Shown here one piece after another: positions 23,461-33,742 of a stretch of 35,401 bases of DNA (its first letter is position 1; the number at the start of each line of letters is the position of its first letter). The stretch lies in the NCBI GenBank assembly GCA_024639085.1, contig JAHEJB010000013.1:1-35401 (forward strand). Direction: 5' to 3'. The position numbers and the translations under genes were made by a program. Under the pieces are notes generated by a model that did no database searches, was not told the DNA's origin, and saw nothing but the letters and a program-made list of their open reading frames with translations. This stretch comes from Rubricoccaceae bacterium (GTDB taxonomy: Bacteria > Bacteroidota > Rhodothermia > Rhodothermales > Rubricoccaceae).

Positions 23461-23483
23461 CGTCTATCCACGCCACTTGAATC

Positions 23484-23993
23484 ATGACGCTACTTGTTGC
23501 CTCGTCTTTGTTGTCGCCCCATTTCGGGCTGATTTTCTGGACGCTCATCGTTTTCGCGATTCTGCTTTTTGTCCTCGGCAAGTATGCCTGGGGCCCGATG
23601 GTCGGCGCACTCGACGAGCGTGAGAAAACTATTGAGGAGTCTCTGACACGCGCCGAAAGCGCCCTTGAAGAAGCCCGCAAAATGCAGGAAGACAACGAGG
23701 CCGCTCGCCGCGATGCCGAGCGTCAGGCGCAAAGCATTCTCCGCGATGCACGCGATGCTTCCGATCAGCTTCGAACCGAAGAAGTCGAGAAAACAAAAGC
23801 ACAGCTCGCGCAGATGCAAGAGCAAGCCCGCGCCGATATCGAGCGGGAGAAGACGCAGGCCCTCACGGCCTTGCGGTCTGAAGTCGCCAGCCTCGCCATT
23901 GGCGCAGCCGGAAAGATTCTCGACGAGAACCTGGACGATGATCGCCAGCGAAAGCTCGTGGACTCCTTTCTCGACGATCTGCCGCAGAACTAG
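23484..23993 (+). CDS. atpF: ATP synthase F0 subunit b
   Basis: The 169-residue stator protein has one N-terminal transmembrane helix (FGLIFWTLIVFAILLFVLGK) and then a long charged coiled coil (about 45-145, EEARKMQEDNEAARRDAERQ). It links F0 to the delta and alpha subunits. The length is normal. It starts 66 bp after atpE, past the hairpin, and is followed by atpH after 18 bp. Confidence 0.95.
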   Translation: MTLLVASSLLSPHFGLIFWTLIVFAILLFVLGKYAWGPMVGALDEREKTIEESLTRAESALEEARKMQEDNEAARRDAERQAQSILRDARDASDQLRTEEVEKTKAQLAQMQEQARADIEREKTQALTALRSEVASLAIGAAGKILDENLDDDRQRKLVDSFLDDLPQN

Positions 23994-24011
23994 GCGTCAA
24001 GCCAGACCGCT

Positions 24012-24566
24012 ATGAGCCACCCAGTCGCACGCAGGTACGCCCTTGCCCTCTATCAGGAGGCGCAGGAAAAAGGCGTGGCCGATCGAATTGACGACGACAT
24101 GGACACGCTCCGTGAGACGCTACACGGCTCGCGCGAACTCGTTTCTATGTTTCGCAGTCCGATCATTTCGCGCCCGAAGAAAGAAGCGGTTCTCAACCGC
24201 CTCTTCGATGGCAAGGTGGATAACCTGACAATGCGGTTCATCAAGCTGCTAGTTGAAAAGGAAAGGGAAGAACTGCTTCCCGATACCGTTTCAGCCTACA
24301 GCGCACTAAAAGACGAGCGTCTTGGTGTCGTTGAAGCACACGTCCGCACGGCGAAGCCGCTTGGCTACGACGAAGCCGAATCCCTGCGCAAAGCTCTCGA
24401 AGCTCGTTCGGGCAAGAAGGTCCGGATGAAGATGGACGTCGAGCCGTCATTGAAAGGTGGGCTCGTCGTTCGCATCGGTGACAAGGTCTTCGACCGCAGT
24501 GTTCGCCATCAACTCCAGGTTCTTAGTGCGCAGTTTCAGGAGCGCGCTTTCCTTAGCCAGAATTGA
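24012..24566 (+). CDS. atpH: ATP synthase F1 subunit delta
   Basis: The 184-residue protein caps the alpha3-beta3 head and holds subunit b. The N-terminal helical domain begins VARRYALALYQEAQEKGVAD, and the C-terminus has the family signature PSLKGGLVVRIGDKVFDRSV. Length is normal. The ATG lies 18 bp after the atpF stop. The 54-bp gap to atpA holds a small TGTGAT/ATCACA stem (24572-24595). Confidence 0.95.
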   Translation: MSHPVARRYALALYQEAQEKGVADRIDDDMDTLRETLHGSRELVSMFRSPIISRPKKEAVLNRLFDGKVDNLTMRFIKLLVEKEREELLPDTVSAYSALKDERLGVVEAHVRTAKPLGYDEAESLRKALEARSGKKVRMKMDVEPSLKGGLVVRIGDKVFDRSVRHQLQVLSAQFQERAFLSQN

Positions 24567-24620
24567 CTTTGTGTGATCTGATGACCTCCATCACATTCAC
24601 ACTCACACTAAATAACGACT

Positions 24621-26213
<1,593 letters not shown>

Positions 26214-26223
26214 ATCGTAGGGA

Positions 26224-26238
26224 CGACCCGACGGGTCG
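26224..26238 (+). other. Intercistronic hairpin between atpA and atpG
   Basis: CGACCC (26224-26229) pairs with GGGTCG (26233-26238) around GAC. No T-run follows, so it is not a terminator; it may affect mRNA decay or atpG translation. Confidence 0.4.
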
Positions 26239-26262
26239 GCCCCTGCCGCAAGACCACGCACG

Positions 26263-27186
26263 ATGGCTAGCCTCCGCGACATCCGCACCCGTATCGGGTC
26301 TGTTAAGAACACGCAGCAAATTACTCGCGCCATGAAAATGGTGGCGGCGGCAAAGTTGCGGAAGGCACAGGAGCGAATCTTTACGGCCCGGCCGTACGCA
26401 TTCAAGATTCGTGAGCTGATCGGACACCTTCGTCAGCGCCTTGACCCCCTGAGTCATCCACTTTTCCGGCCTCGGGAGGAGATACGTTCGGTACTGCTCA
26501 TTGTCGTCACATCGGATCGTGGACTCGCAGGCGCGTTCAACACGAATATCCTGAAGAAGGCCGAAGAGCGCATTTCGGAGGCCTACGCGGACTACAAAGC
26601 AACAAATGATCTACACATCCTGGCGATAGGCAGGAAGGCGCACGAGTACTTCGCCAAGCGTGGCTACAACCTCGTTGGCGACTTCCGGGGGGTCTTTAAT
26701 GATCTGCAGTTTCCAATCTCTGGTAGGATAGTAGATCTCGCCGTGGAAGGCTTTGACGTAGGCAATTGGGATCACGTTGAAGTGGTCTACAACGAGTTCA
26801 AGAACACGATTTCGCAGAACCGGATCGCCGAGCAGCTGCTTCCCGTTCCGACGGGCGATTTTATCACGCCGGTCATGAAGGCCAGCGCTGATTACGGTGA
26901 AGTAGAAGAATCAGCGGGAGAAGTCGAGTACATCTTTGAACCGAGCCCCGAGGTATTGCTGGAGCGCCTGATCCCCGAGTTCATGCAGTACCAGCTCTGG
27001 CGGATGCTCCTCGAATCCAACGCCGCCGAGCAAGGCGCGCGCATGGTGGCCATGGACAACGCGACCACCAACGCAGGCGAGTTGTTGAAGGACCTCCAGC
27101 TCACGTACAACCGTGCTCGCCAAGCCGCGATTACGACAGAGATCATCGAGATTTCAAGTGGCGCGGATGCGCTGGCTGCTGACTAG
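26263..27186 (+). CDS. atpG: ATP synthase F1 subunit gamma
   Basis: The 307-residue central stalk subunit has the N-terminal helix ASLRDIRTRIGSVKNTQQIT with RAMKMVAAAKLRKAQ, the conserved VVTSDRGLAGAFNTN, and the C-terminal helix with MDNATTNAGELLKDLQLTYN and RQAAITTEIIEI. All are classic gamma signatures. The C-terminus GADAL is normal. Its stop lies 3 bp from the stop of the convergent reductase gene, leaving no room for a separate terminator. Confidence 0.97.
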   Translation: MASLRDIRTRIGSVKNTQQITRAMKMVAAAKLRKAQERIFTARPYAFKIRELIGHLRQRLDPLSHPLFRPREEIRSVLLIVVTSDRGLAGAFNTNILKKAEERISEAYADYKATNDLHILAIGRKAHEYFAKRGYNLVGDFRGVFNDLQFPISGRIVDLAVEGFDVGNWDHVEVVYNEFKNTISQNRIAEQLLPVPTGDFITPVMKASADYGEVEESAGEVEYIFEPSPEVLLERLIPEFMQYQLWRMLLESNAAEQGARMVAMDNATTNAGELLKDLQLTYNRARQAAITTEIIEISSGADALAAD

Positions 27187-27189
27187 CAG

Positions 27190-28587
27190 CTACCTCAGCA
27201 CCTCAAGCATCTCCTCAATCCGCGTCAGCTTGACGCGGGGACGGCCCAGTTTTTCGCCTGCTACGGTTTCCAGACCGTCGATTTGCTGCCAGTCTGCGTA
27301 GGAAAAGCATTGAGGCTGACGCTCGCGGACGAGGCTTTCAGCAGAAACTGAATCGGCGTTTGAAGGATCCAGATGGCTTCCGACTGAGGCGTCTTCCAGC
27401 ATGTGTCTGACCGTTTCCTGCGCATCCGGTTTGTTGGTTCCGATGACGCCCGACGGACCACGCTTAATCCACCCGGCGACGTAGAGACCGGGTACCGGGC
27501 TGCCATCTGGTTCTTCCAGAACGCGTCCTTCGTCGTTTGGAACGAGCGCCCAATCATCTCTAAAAGGAACGTCAGGCAAGGCTACTCCTCGATAACCGAC
27601 AGAGCGGAAGACGAGGCCGCATGACAACTCTTCTGTTTCTTCCGTAGCGTGGGAGCTTAATCGGCCAGAACCACTTTTAAATAACTCGTTTCGCACAAGT
27701 CGAACGCCGCCGACACGTCCCGAGCCATCGTCGATTATTTCCGTCGGCGAGACCAAAAATCGCAACGCAATCCGCTTCGATTTGCCTTCAAGTGTACGCT
27801 GTGCGGCTTCCTGAAGTAGGTCGACCTTTTTGTTGAGAAGCCGATCATCCGCAGCCTCCACGTCTTCCCTACTGAGTGCGTCCAACTCGGCTTCGTCGCT
27901 ACGGACGATGAAATCGGCGTCCTGCATCTCGCCCAATTCTTTTACTTCCGGGTTAGTGAACGCAGCCTGTGCAGGGCCACGTCGCCCCAGCATGACAACT
28001 TCTCGCACCTTGCTCTCACGCAACGCTTCCAGCGCGTAGTCGGCAATGTCTGTCGTTGCCAGTTCTTCAGGCGTCCGACATAGAATGCGCGCCACATCCA
28101 CCGCCACATTGCCCACGCCTACGACGACGACGCGCTCGCAGGAAAGATCAAAAGAGCAGTCCCGGTAGTCGGGATGACCGTTGTACCACCACACGAATTC
28201 TGTAGCTGAGTGGCTGCCTTGCAGATCTTCGCCCGGAATGCCCAGGCTTCGATCTGTTTGTGCTCCCGTCGTAAAAAGAACCTGATGGTAATGCTGTCTA
28301 AGCTCTTCAAGCTTCACATGTTCGCCAAAGCGGACATTACCAAAGAACCGAAATCGTTCGTGGCTCGCCACCTTGTCGAACACACGCGTGACGTTCTTGA
28401 TCTTTTGATGGTCGGGCGCAACACCACTGCGGACGAGCCCGAAAGGCGTAGGCAACTCGTCCAGCATATCCACTTCTACAACAACATCGTCTTGCTTCAG
28501 CAGGGCATCGGCGGCATAGAAGCCTGCCGGACCCGCACCAACGATGGCCACGCGGAGTGGGGTAGAGTCTGTTCCGATTGAGGACAT
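27190..28587 (-). CDS. fprA: Adrenodoxin-type ferredoxin-NADP+ reductase
   Basis: The 465-residue flavoprotein has the N-terminal FAD motif VAIVGAGPAGFYAADAL, the family signature ELPTPFGLVRSGVAPDHQ and the NADP-binding segment VVVGVGNVAVDVARIL. Near the C-terminus is GWIKRGPSGVIGTNKPDA. This is the adrenodoxin reductase/FprA type, which passes electrons between NADPH and ferredoxin. Such a reductase could serve the NuoI-like ferredoxin or the Rieske protein at the left end, but that is inference. It is convergent with atpG, and no operon partner is seen. Confidence 0.94.
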   Translation of the reverse strand: MSSIGTDSTPLRVAIVGAGPAGFYAADALLKQDDVVVEVDMLDELPTPFGLVRSGVAPDHQKIKNVTRVFDKVASHERFRFFGNVRFGEHVKLEELRQHYHQVLFTTGAQTDRSLGIPGEDLQGSHSATEFVWWYNGHPDYRDCSFDLSCERVVVVGVGNVAVDVARILCRTPEELATTDIADYALEALRESKVREVVMLGRRGPAQAAFTNPEVKELGEMQDADFIVRSDEAELDALSREDVEAADDRLLNKKVDLLQEAAQRTLEGKSKRIALRFLVSPTEIIDDGSGRVGGVRLVRNELFKSGSGRLSSHATEETEELSCGLVFRSVGYRGVALPDVPFRDDWALVPNDEGRVLEEPDGSPVPGLYVAGWIKRGPSGVIGTNKPDAQETVRHMLEDASVGSHLDPSNADSVSAESLVRERQPQCFSYADWQQIDGLETVAGEKLGRPRVKLTRIEEMLEVLR

Positions 28588-28691
28588 AGAGACCGTAGAT
28601 TTTTGAGCGACTCAAGGATACGCGTCGGCGCGGAAACACGGTATAGGGTCTTACGTACTTCGGAATGCTTCCACGTTCGGACAAAATCCAC

Positions 28692-28723
28692 TTGGTTCGG
28701 CGTGGGCGTGCTTTCTATTTTCC
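28692..28723 (+). promoter_or_regulatory. Candidate promoter of tRNA-Ser
   Basis: TTGG (28692-28695), a 20-bp spacer and TATTTTCC (28716-28723) approximate the -33/-7 Bacteroidota promoter, 28 bp before the tRNA. The match is partial. Confidence 0.28.
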
Positions 28724-28751
28724 CTGCCCCGCCATTCAGCGGGCAAGCAAC

Positions 28752-28840
28752 GGAGAGGTGGGTGAGTGGCTGAAACCACAGGTTTGCTAAACCTGCGTAC
28801 TCCGCTAGGGGTACCGAGGGTTCGAATCCCTCCCTCTCCG
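28752..28840 (+). tRNA. tRNA-Ser (anticodon GCT)
   Basis: An 89-nt class II tRNA. The acceptor GGAGAGG (28752-28758) pairs perfectly with CCTCTCC (28833-28839), with discriminator G at 28840. The D arm region is TGGGTGAGTGGCTGAAACCA and the anticodon stem is CAGGTTTGCTAAACCTG, with GCT at 28786-28788. A long variable arm and the T loop TTCGAAT in GGG-TTCGAAT-CCC follow. It reads AGC/AGU serine codons. The 3' CCA is not encoded. Confidence 0.97.
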
Positions 28841-28856
28841 CAAGGGAAATCTGATA

Positions 28857-28893
28857 CGAAGGGCACGCCGAGTTTACTCGAGCGTGCCCTTCG
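28857..28893. other. Perfect 12-bp stem-loop after tRNA-Ser
   Basis: CGAAGGGCACGC (28857-28868) pairs exactly with GCGTGCCCTTCG (28882-28893) around 13 nt, followed by CAGATAAAAAAGGG and a small GGGC-GAA-GCCC hairpin. The lack of a T-run on the plus strand makes it an atypical terminator, or a tRNA 3'-processing boundary. Confidence 0.55.
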
Positions 28894-29012
28894 CAGATAA
28901 AAAAGGGCGAAGCCCCAGATTTCTATTGCAGGATCCTCGCAAACGGGATGGGCGTCAGCCAATCCTCTTGCCGACTTTGGATTTACTTGATCCCTCGGGA
29001 TTGCCGCGTCGC

Positions 29013-29056
29013 AGAGCCTGTCCTAAGTGTAGTCGAAGGACTCCTCGTAATGACGG
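29013..29056. repeat. REP-like palindromic element
   Basis: A palindromic element of the common bacterial dispersed type: GTCCT (29020-29024) and AGGAC (29037-29041) enclose AAGTGTAGTCGA, with GAG/CTC flanks and TCGTAATGACGG after it. Sequences like CCTGAGCGTAGTCGAAGG recur between genes in many genomes. It lies in the gap between the tRNA and the marC-family gene, where nothing else was found. Confidence 0.55.
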
Positions 29057-29108
29057 TGTTTGAGCGCGCCAACCAATCCAAAAGCCCGCCGATGGCTACG
29101 TTTGCTAA

Positions 29109-29696
29109 ATGACCCTCGTTTCTGCTTTTCTGCTTCTGTTTCTGGTGATGGACCCGGCGGGCAACCTCCCGTTGTTCGTGGCCGCCTTGAAGCCGGTCGA
29201 CCCAACGCGGAGGCGACTTGTAATCATTCGCGAGTTGCTAATCGCTCTCGCAGTATTGGTTCTGTTTCTTTTTGCCGGGCCATACGTTCTTCAGGGGATT
29301 GGCATCTCCGAGCAGGCACTGTCCATAGCAGGTGGAATTATTCTCTTCCTGATTGCGCTGCGGATGATTTTCCCGGGCGCGGGAGGGTCGCCAGGAGAAG
29401 AGCTTGAGGGAGAGCCGTTCGTTGTTCCGCTGGCCATTCCTTTCCTTGCGGGACCGAGCGCGATGGCTTCTGTGATGCTCATCATGAGCAGCGATCCACA
29501 ACAGTGGCCTGTCTGGCTGCTTGCCGTACTTCTCGCCTGGGCTGCGTCGGCGGCAATTCTGATGCTAGGGGAAAGGCTTAGTGGCTTTTTCGGTGCTCGA
29601 GGTTTGATTGCCATCGAGCGGTTAATGGGAATGGTGCTCACCGCGGTGGCTGTGGAGATGTTTATGAATGGCTTGCAAGCGTTTGGCTCCGGTTAG
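29109..29696 (+). CDS. MarC-family integral membrane protein
   Basis: The 195-residue protein has six hydrophobic helices and the MarC/YhgN pattern: FLLLFLVMDPAGNLPLFVAA at the start, GISEQALSIAGGIILFLIAL in the middle, AIPFLAGPSAMASVMLI after the loop, and RLMGMVLTAVAVEMFMNGL at the end. The family is transporter-like with unresolved substrate; the old link to antibiotic resistance is not supported. Length is normal. It appears to stand alone. Confidence 0.92.
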   Translation: MTLVSAFLLLFLVMDPAGNLPLFVAALKPVDPTRRRLVIIRELLIALAVLVLFLFAGPYVLQGIGISEQALSIAGGIILFLIALRMIFPGAGGSPGEELEGEPFVVPLAIPFLAGPSAMASVMLIMSSDPQQWPVWLLAVLLAWAASAAILMLGERLSGFFGARGLIAIERLMGMVLTAVAVEMFMNGLQAFGSG

Positions 29697-29913
29697 CGAC
29701 TGACGAGACTGAAAGTGGTACTTCGGAGACGGAGAGCACCGTCCAGTACAATTCTATTGCGTGAACAGCTGGGGCTGCATTACCCCTGCCACGGGCCCAT
29801 TTGGCACCTATCTTTGTCGCCCCCTCTTCTTTTATGCTTCGTTAGAGGCCGGCGTGAAAGCCCCCCCAACACAGACGCCTCGTGACTTCTCGGTCGACTC
29901 CATCGTGCTGACG

Positions 29914-31494
29914 ATGAAGAAGCGACCGGTTGCCTCCATGGTGCTTGCGGGGATCGTACTGCTATCAGCAATGAGTGCGGCATTCATGATCCGGCAGAAC
30001 GATCCGATAGACGAAGCTGAAATTGCCCGTCGTCTCGCAGCCGATCAGGTTGCGTACTCCGCGGCATTGCGGCAATCACCGCTGTCACTGGGTGGAGAGC
30101 TGGCAACCGGCTCGCTTGAACAAGGGGATGCGCTCAGTTACGATGAACACCTGGAAGACTATTTCTATTATGAGCCTCCGGATTCCAGCTCATTCTCGAT
30201 TATCCTGACCTCGGCAGCGTTTGTCCCGGATTTGACGGTCACGACGCCGGATGGTCGTCGTCTTGCGGCATCCGCGTTGATGCAAACGAATTATCGTGCA
30301 GAGGTTCTGGACCTGTCAGGAATGGGACGGTATGAGATAACCGTCACGACAAGGGATAAGGGCCAAGAAGGAGCGTATGAAGTGTCTGCAGGAGCGCCCG
30401 ACATGCCCGTTCTCATGAACGCACGTGAAGCCACCCACGAAGACACGCTGGGTGTCGTAGGGCTCCTTCGTGCAGGACGCTACGAACAAAGCTATCTAGT
30501 CGAGGCCCGTCCAGGGGAACCTGTAATCCTGAGCGTATATGCCAAAGATTTTACTCCAAGGGTCCATATCCTCGGGCCGGAAGGTGAGGTTGTGGAGCCA
30601 TGGAGTTCGGTTGAGAGGCGTGTGGATGAAGACAGCACCCGTGTTACCGTACTTCGTTTTCGACCGGGCAGTGAAGAACCTTATTTGCTGCTAGCCACGT
30701 CGGAGGAGAGAGCCGCACAGGGTTCGTACATCGTTGAGTTGGAGACCGTCCGTGTTCTCGCTATTCGAACGGATAGCGGTGAGGTCAGCGCAAAACTCGG
30801 CGAACGAAGCTGGTTCAAATCAGGCAAGTACATCGATACGTACCGCTTCAATGCAAGCGCCGACGATCAGGTGGTGATCTCGGTGCGCTCAAGCGAATTC
30901 TCGCCCCGACTGGTTCTTCGCCGTGGAGAGCGTGGCGTGGCGTCAGCAGAAGGCGGGTCCTCTGCGCGAATAGCTAGGACGCTCAGCTCAACGTCCGGCT
31001 ACGAACTAGACGTGACCAGCGTGGATGACGGGGAAGGCGGCTCTTATGTCGTCTCCGTCACGATTGACGAGCCAACGGGTCCCCGAACACAATCGTTCAA
31101 TACTGAGGCTCGAAGAGTGGGCAATTCCTTCCGCGACAACAGGTTTGAGGTTACCGTTACAGGGGTAAACATGGCGCGCGTCTCAGAAGGTCGCGTGCGG
31201 GTTCGGCTGGATGTGACGGAGCGGTCGCTCGACTTCGAAGGCGAATGGGACGAGTGGGCACGCAGGGCTCGCTATGCTTGGGTTACGGATGACACAGGCC
31301 GTCGGTACAATGCGGAAGCATCAGAGGCGCAGGGTGGGGCTGGTGATCTCGTTGTGCCCGGCGGATCACGAAGTGGTCGGCTGACCTTCTACGGACCATC
31401 GGCAGGAGACACGCCGAGTAGCATTACGCTCCACTTCCCCATTGGCGCGAACAGAGGCACAATCGTGTCCATCCCGGTCTCGTTGCAGCGTTAA
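29914..31494 (+). CDS. Membrane-anchored exported protein with three PPC-like beta-sandwich repeats
   Basis: No family name is assigned with confidence. From ATG 29914 the product has 526 residues; the frame extends to GTG 29761, but the extra 51 residues look non-coding. An N-terminal segment (VASMVLAGIVLLSAMSAAFM) is a signal anchor. Three modules of about 100 residues follow, each ending with a similar strand pattern: EGAYEVSA, AQGSYIVELE and GGSYVVSVTI. They resemble pre-peptidase C-terminal (PPC) beta-sandwiches. A distinct C-terminal domain (about 400-526) ends in HFPIGANRGTIVSIPVSL and contains a Trp-rich EGEWDEWARRARYAW. No enzyme motif was found, so a binding or scaffold role outside the cytoplasm is likely. 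Confidence 0.65.
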   Translation: MKKRPVASMVLAGIVLLSAMSAAFMIRQNDPIDEAEIARRLAADQVAYSAALRQSPLSLGGELATGSLEQGDALSYDEHLEDYFYYEPPDSSSFSIILTSAAFVPDLTVTTPDGRRLAASALMQTNYRAEVLDLSGMGRYEITVTTRDKGQEGAYEVSAGAPDMPVLMNAREATHEDTLGVVGLLRAGRYEQSYLVEARPGEPVILSVYAKDFTPRVHILGPEGEVVEPWSSVERRVDEDSTRVTVLRFRPGSEEPYLLLATSEERAAQGSYIVELETVRVLAIRTDSGEVSAKLGERSWFKSGKYIDTYRFNASADDQVVISVRSSEFSPRLVLRRGERGVASAEGGSSARIARTLSSTSGYELDVTSVDDGEGGSYVVSVTIDEPTGPRTQSFNTEARRVGNSFRDNRFEVTVTGVNMARVSEGRVRVRLDVTERSLDFEGEWDEWARRARYAWVTDDTGRRYNAEASEAQGGAGDLVVPGGSRSGRLTFYGPSAGDTPSSITLHFPIGANRGTIVSIPVSLQR

Positions 31495-31571
31495 CGGCCT
31501 AGGTTCTTCCAGGTTTGGCCGCTAGGGCGTATTCTCCGCCGTCTTGTCCGTTCTATCAGCAGAGAAACCCC

Positions 31572-32903
31572 GTGGAACTTTCGACTTTTATGAGCAGCCT
31601 GGAGCAACGCAATCCGGGCCAATCCGAATTCCTGCAAGCAGCTAAGGAGGTTGCAGAGAAAGTCATCCCCTACATAAACGACCACCCTGAATACGAAGAA
31701 GCTCGGATTCTGGAGCGCATTGCCGAACCAGACCGTGTGTTCCACTTTCGCGTGACGTGGGAAGACGACAAGGGGGGCGTTCACGTCAACAGGGGCTACC
31801 GTATCCAGCAGAACAACGCGATTGGGCCGTACAAGGGAGGGCTACGGTTCGATCCCTCCGTAAACCTCTCGGTGCTCAAGTTTCTCGCGTTCGAGCAGGT
31901 TTTCAAGAACAGCCTGACAACACTTCCGATGGGCGGCGGAAAAGGCGGCAGCGATTTTGATCCGAAGGGAAAGAGCGACTCAGAAGTGATGCGTTTCTGC
32001 CAGTCGTTTATGACAGAGCTACAACGACACATCGGGGCTGACACAGACGTTCCGGCTGGCGATATCGGCGTTGGAGGACGCGAAATCGGTTTTCTCTTTG
32101 GGCAATACAAGCGCCTCCGAAACGAATTCACAGGCGTACTTACAGGCAAGGGCGTGGGATGGGGCGGCAGCCTGATCCGGCCTGAAGCAACCGGCTATGG
32201 GTCCGTTTATTTCGCGCAAGAAATGCTTCGGCATCGGGGCGAAGACCTCGATGGAAAGAAGTGCGTGGTTTCCGGATCGGGAAACGTTTCGCAATACACG
32301 GCCGAGAAACTTCTGACGTTGGGCGCGACGGTACTCACACTTTCAGACCGGTCGGGAATGATCCATTTCAAGGATGGACTGACTGAGGAACAACTCGCAG
32401 CTGTCATGCACCACAAGAACAAAGTACGGGGTGCGCTGGTAGATTTTGCGTCGGCCAACGGTCTTGAGTTCCACGCAGACAAGAAGCCTTGGTCAGTTCC
32501 TTGCGATTGTGCGTTTCCCTCGGCTGTACAGAACGAATTGGACGATGACGATGCGAAGACCTTGCTGGAGAACGGGTGTTACGTCGTAAGCGAAGGCGCG
32601 AACATGCCGAGTACGGCAGAGGCCGCACATCGCTTCGAACAGGCTGGAATTCTGTTCGGCCCAGGTAAAGCGGCCAACGCAGGCGGCGTCGCGACATCCG
32701 GTTTGGAGATGAGCCAGAACAGCTTGCGTCTTTCGTGGTCACGCGAGGAAGTGGACAAGAGGTTGCAGGGAATCATGCGGTCAGTCCACGAAACATGCGT
32801 TGAATACGGCACGGAGAACGGAACCGTGAACTACATCACGGGAGCCAACGTCGGCGGGTTTGTCAAAGTGGCGAACGCCATGCTGGCCTACGGCGTGATG
32901 TGA
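31572..32903 (+). CDS. gdhA: NADP-specific glutamate dehydrogenase
   Basis: The 443-residue enzyme interconverts 2-oxoglutarate plus ammonia and glutamate. GPYKGGLRFDPSVNLSVLKF, PMGGGKGGSDFDPKGKS and DTDVPAGDIGVGGREIGFLF are hallmarks of the NADP-dependent hexameric GdhA type; the Rossmann dinucleotide loop is VVSGSGNVSQYTAEKL. The start is taken as GTG 31572, because VELSTFMSSLEQRNP aligns in type with the GdhA N-terminus; ATG 31590 is an alternative, and the frame continues to 31515. It overlaps the next gene by 4 bp (GTGA). Confidence 0.97.
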   Translation: MELSTFMSSLEQRNPGQSEFLQAAKEVAEKVIPYINDHPEYEEARILERIAEPDRVFHFRVTWEDDKGGVHVNRGYRIQQNNAIGPYKGGLRFDPSVNLSVLKFLAFEQVFKNSLTTLPMGGGKGGSDFDPKGKSDSEVMRFCQSFMTELQRHIGADTDVPAGDIGVGGREIGFLFGQYKRLRNEFTGVLTGKGVGWGGSLIRPEATGYGSVYFAQEMLRHRGEDLDGKKCVVSGSGNVSQYTAEKLLTLGATVLTLSDRSGMIHFKDGLTEEQLAAVMHHKNKVRGALVDFASANGLEFHADKKPWSVPCDCAFPSAVQNELDDDDAKTLLENGCYVVSEGANMPSTAEAAHRFEQAGILFGPGKAANAGGVATSGLEMSQNSLRLSWSREEVDKRLQGIMRSVHETCVEYGTENGTVNYITGANVGGFVKVANAMLAYGVM

Positions 32904-33742
32904 GCGTGCCCTTCGACATCCAGGGGCACCGAGGCGCTCGTGGCCTTGCGCCTGAGAATACGTTGCCGTCGTTTGCGGTGGCGCTGGAGTTGGGCGTTAC
33001 GACGCTCGAACTCGACACGGTCATATCGGCGGATAAACAGGTCGTTGTCTCCCATGATCCGTGGATGTCCGGCAAGATTTGCACGAAGCCGAACGGTAGG
33101 CCTGTTTCGGAGGGCGAGGAGCAGGATCACCTCATCTACCAGATGCCGTACGAGGAAATTGCGTGCTACGATTGCGGAAAAAGGCGCCACGCGGACTTTC
33201 CTCAACAGGAGCCGCAAGCGGCCGTCAAACCACTGCTGAGTGAAGTCTTTGCATTCGCAGAGGCATACGTCGCTGAGCACGATCGCCCGGCGGTCTGCTA
33301 CAACGTAGAGACGAAATCGATGCCCGAAGGCGACGGGAAGCTCCATCCCACGCCCGAGGAGTTCGTTGCTTTGATCTGGGAGGTCGCTGAAGCTGCGGGG
33401 ATTGAAGACCGTTTCACGCTTCAGTCGTTTGATGTGCGGACCTTACAGGAAGCCCGACGCATGGATCTTCCGATCAAGTTGGCCCTGCTTGTAGCGGCTG
33501 GTTTTCAATCTCCGAAAAGCCTTCTTCAGAAGAGCGTTGATGACCTTGGATTCATACCGGATATCTACAGCCCAGATTTCCATATTGTGTCCAAGGAGGT
33601 CGTTGCATTGGCGCACAGCAAAGGAATGAAGGTGCTACCGTGGACTGTGAACGAGGCCGGCGATATGCTTCGGCTTCGTGGCTTGGACGTGGACGGCCTG
33701 ATTACGGACTATCCGGATGTCGCGATGGCAACGATCAGGTAA
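32900..33742 (+). CDS. Glycerophosphodiester phosphodiesterase
   Basis: The 280-residue TIM-barrel protein hydrolyses glycerophosphodiesters to sn-glycerol-3-phosphate and an alcohol. The catalytic signature is near the start: QGHRGARGLAPENTLPSF, followed by ELDTVISADKQVVVSHD. The C-terminal MKVLPWTVNEAGDMLRL and GLITDYPD are typical. There is no signal peptide, so it is probably cytoplasmic. The GTG start overlaps the gdhA stop by 4 bp. Its stop runs 8 bp into the convergent glpD gene, whose product uses the glycerol-3-phosphate. Confidence 0.92.
   Translation: MSVPFDIQGHRGARGLAPENTLPSFAVALELGVTTLELDTVISADKQVVVSHDPWMSGKICTKPNGRPVSEGEEQDHLIYQMPYEEIACYDCGKRRHADFPQQEPQAAVKPLLSEVFAFAEAYVAEHDRPAVCYNVETKSMPEGDGKLHPTPEEFVALIWEVAEAAGIEDRFTLQSFDVRTLQEARRMDLPIKLALLVAAGFQSPKSLLQKSVDDLGFIPDIYSPDFHIVSKEVVALAHSKGMKVLPWTVNEAGDMLRLRGLDVDGLITDYPDVAMATIR

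Noticed and set aside
29023-29205. Small minus-strand frame over the REP-like element
   Set aside because: It arises from the palindrome and the start of the MarC-family gene; no support for translation.
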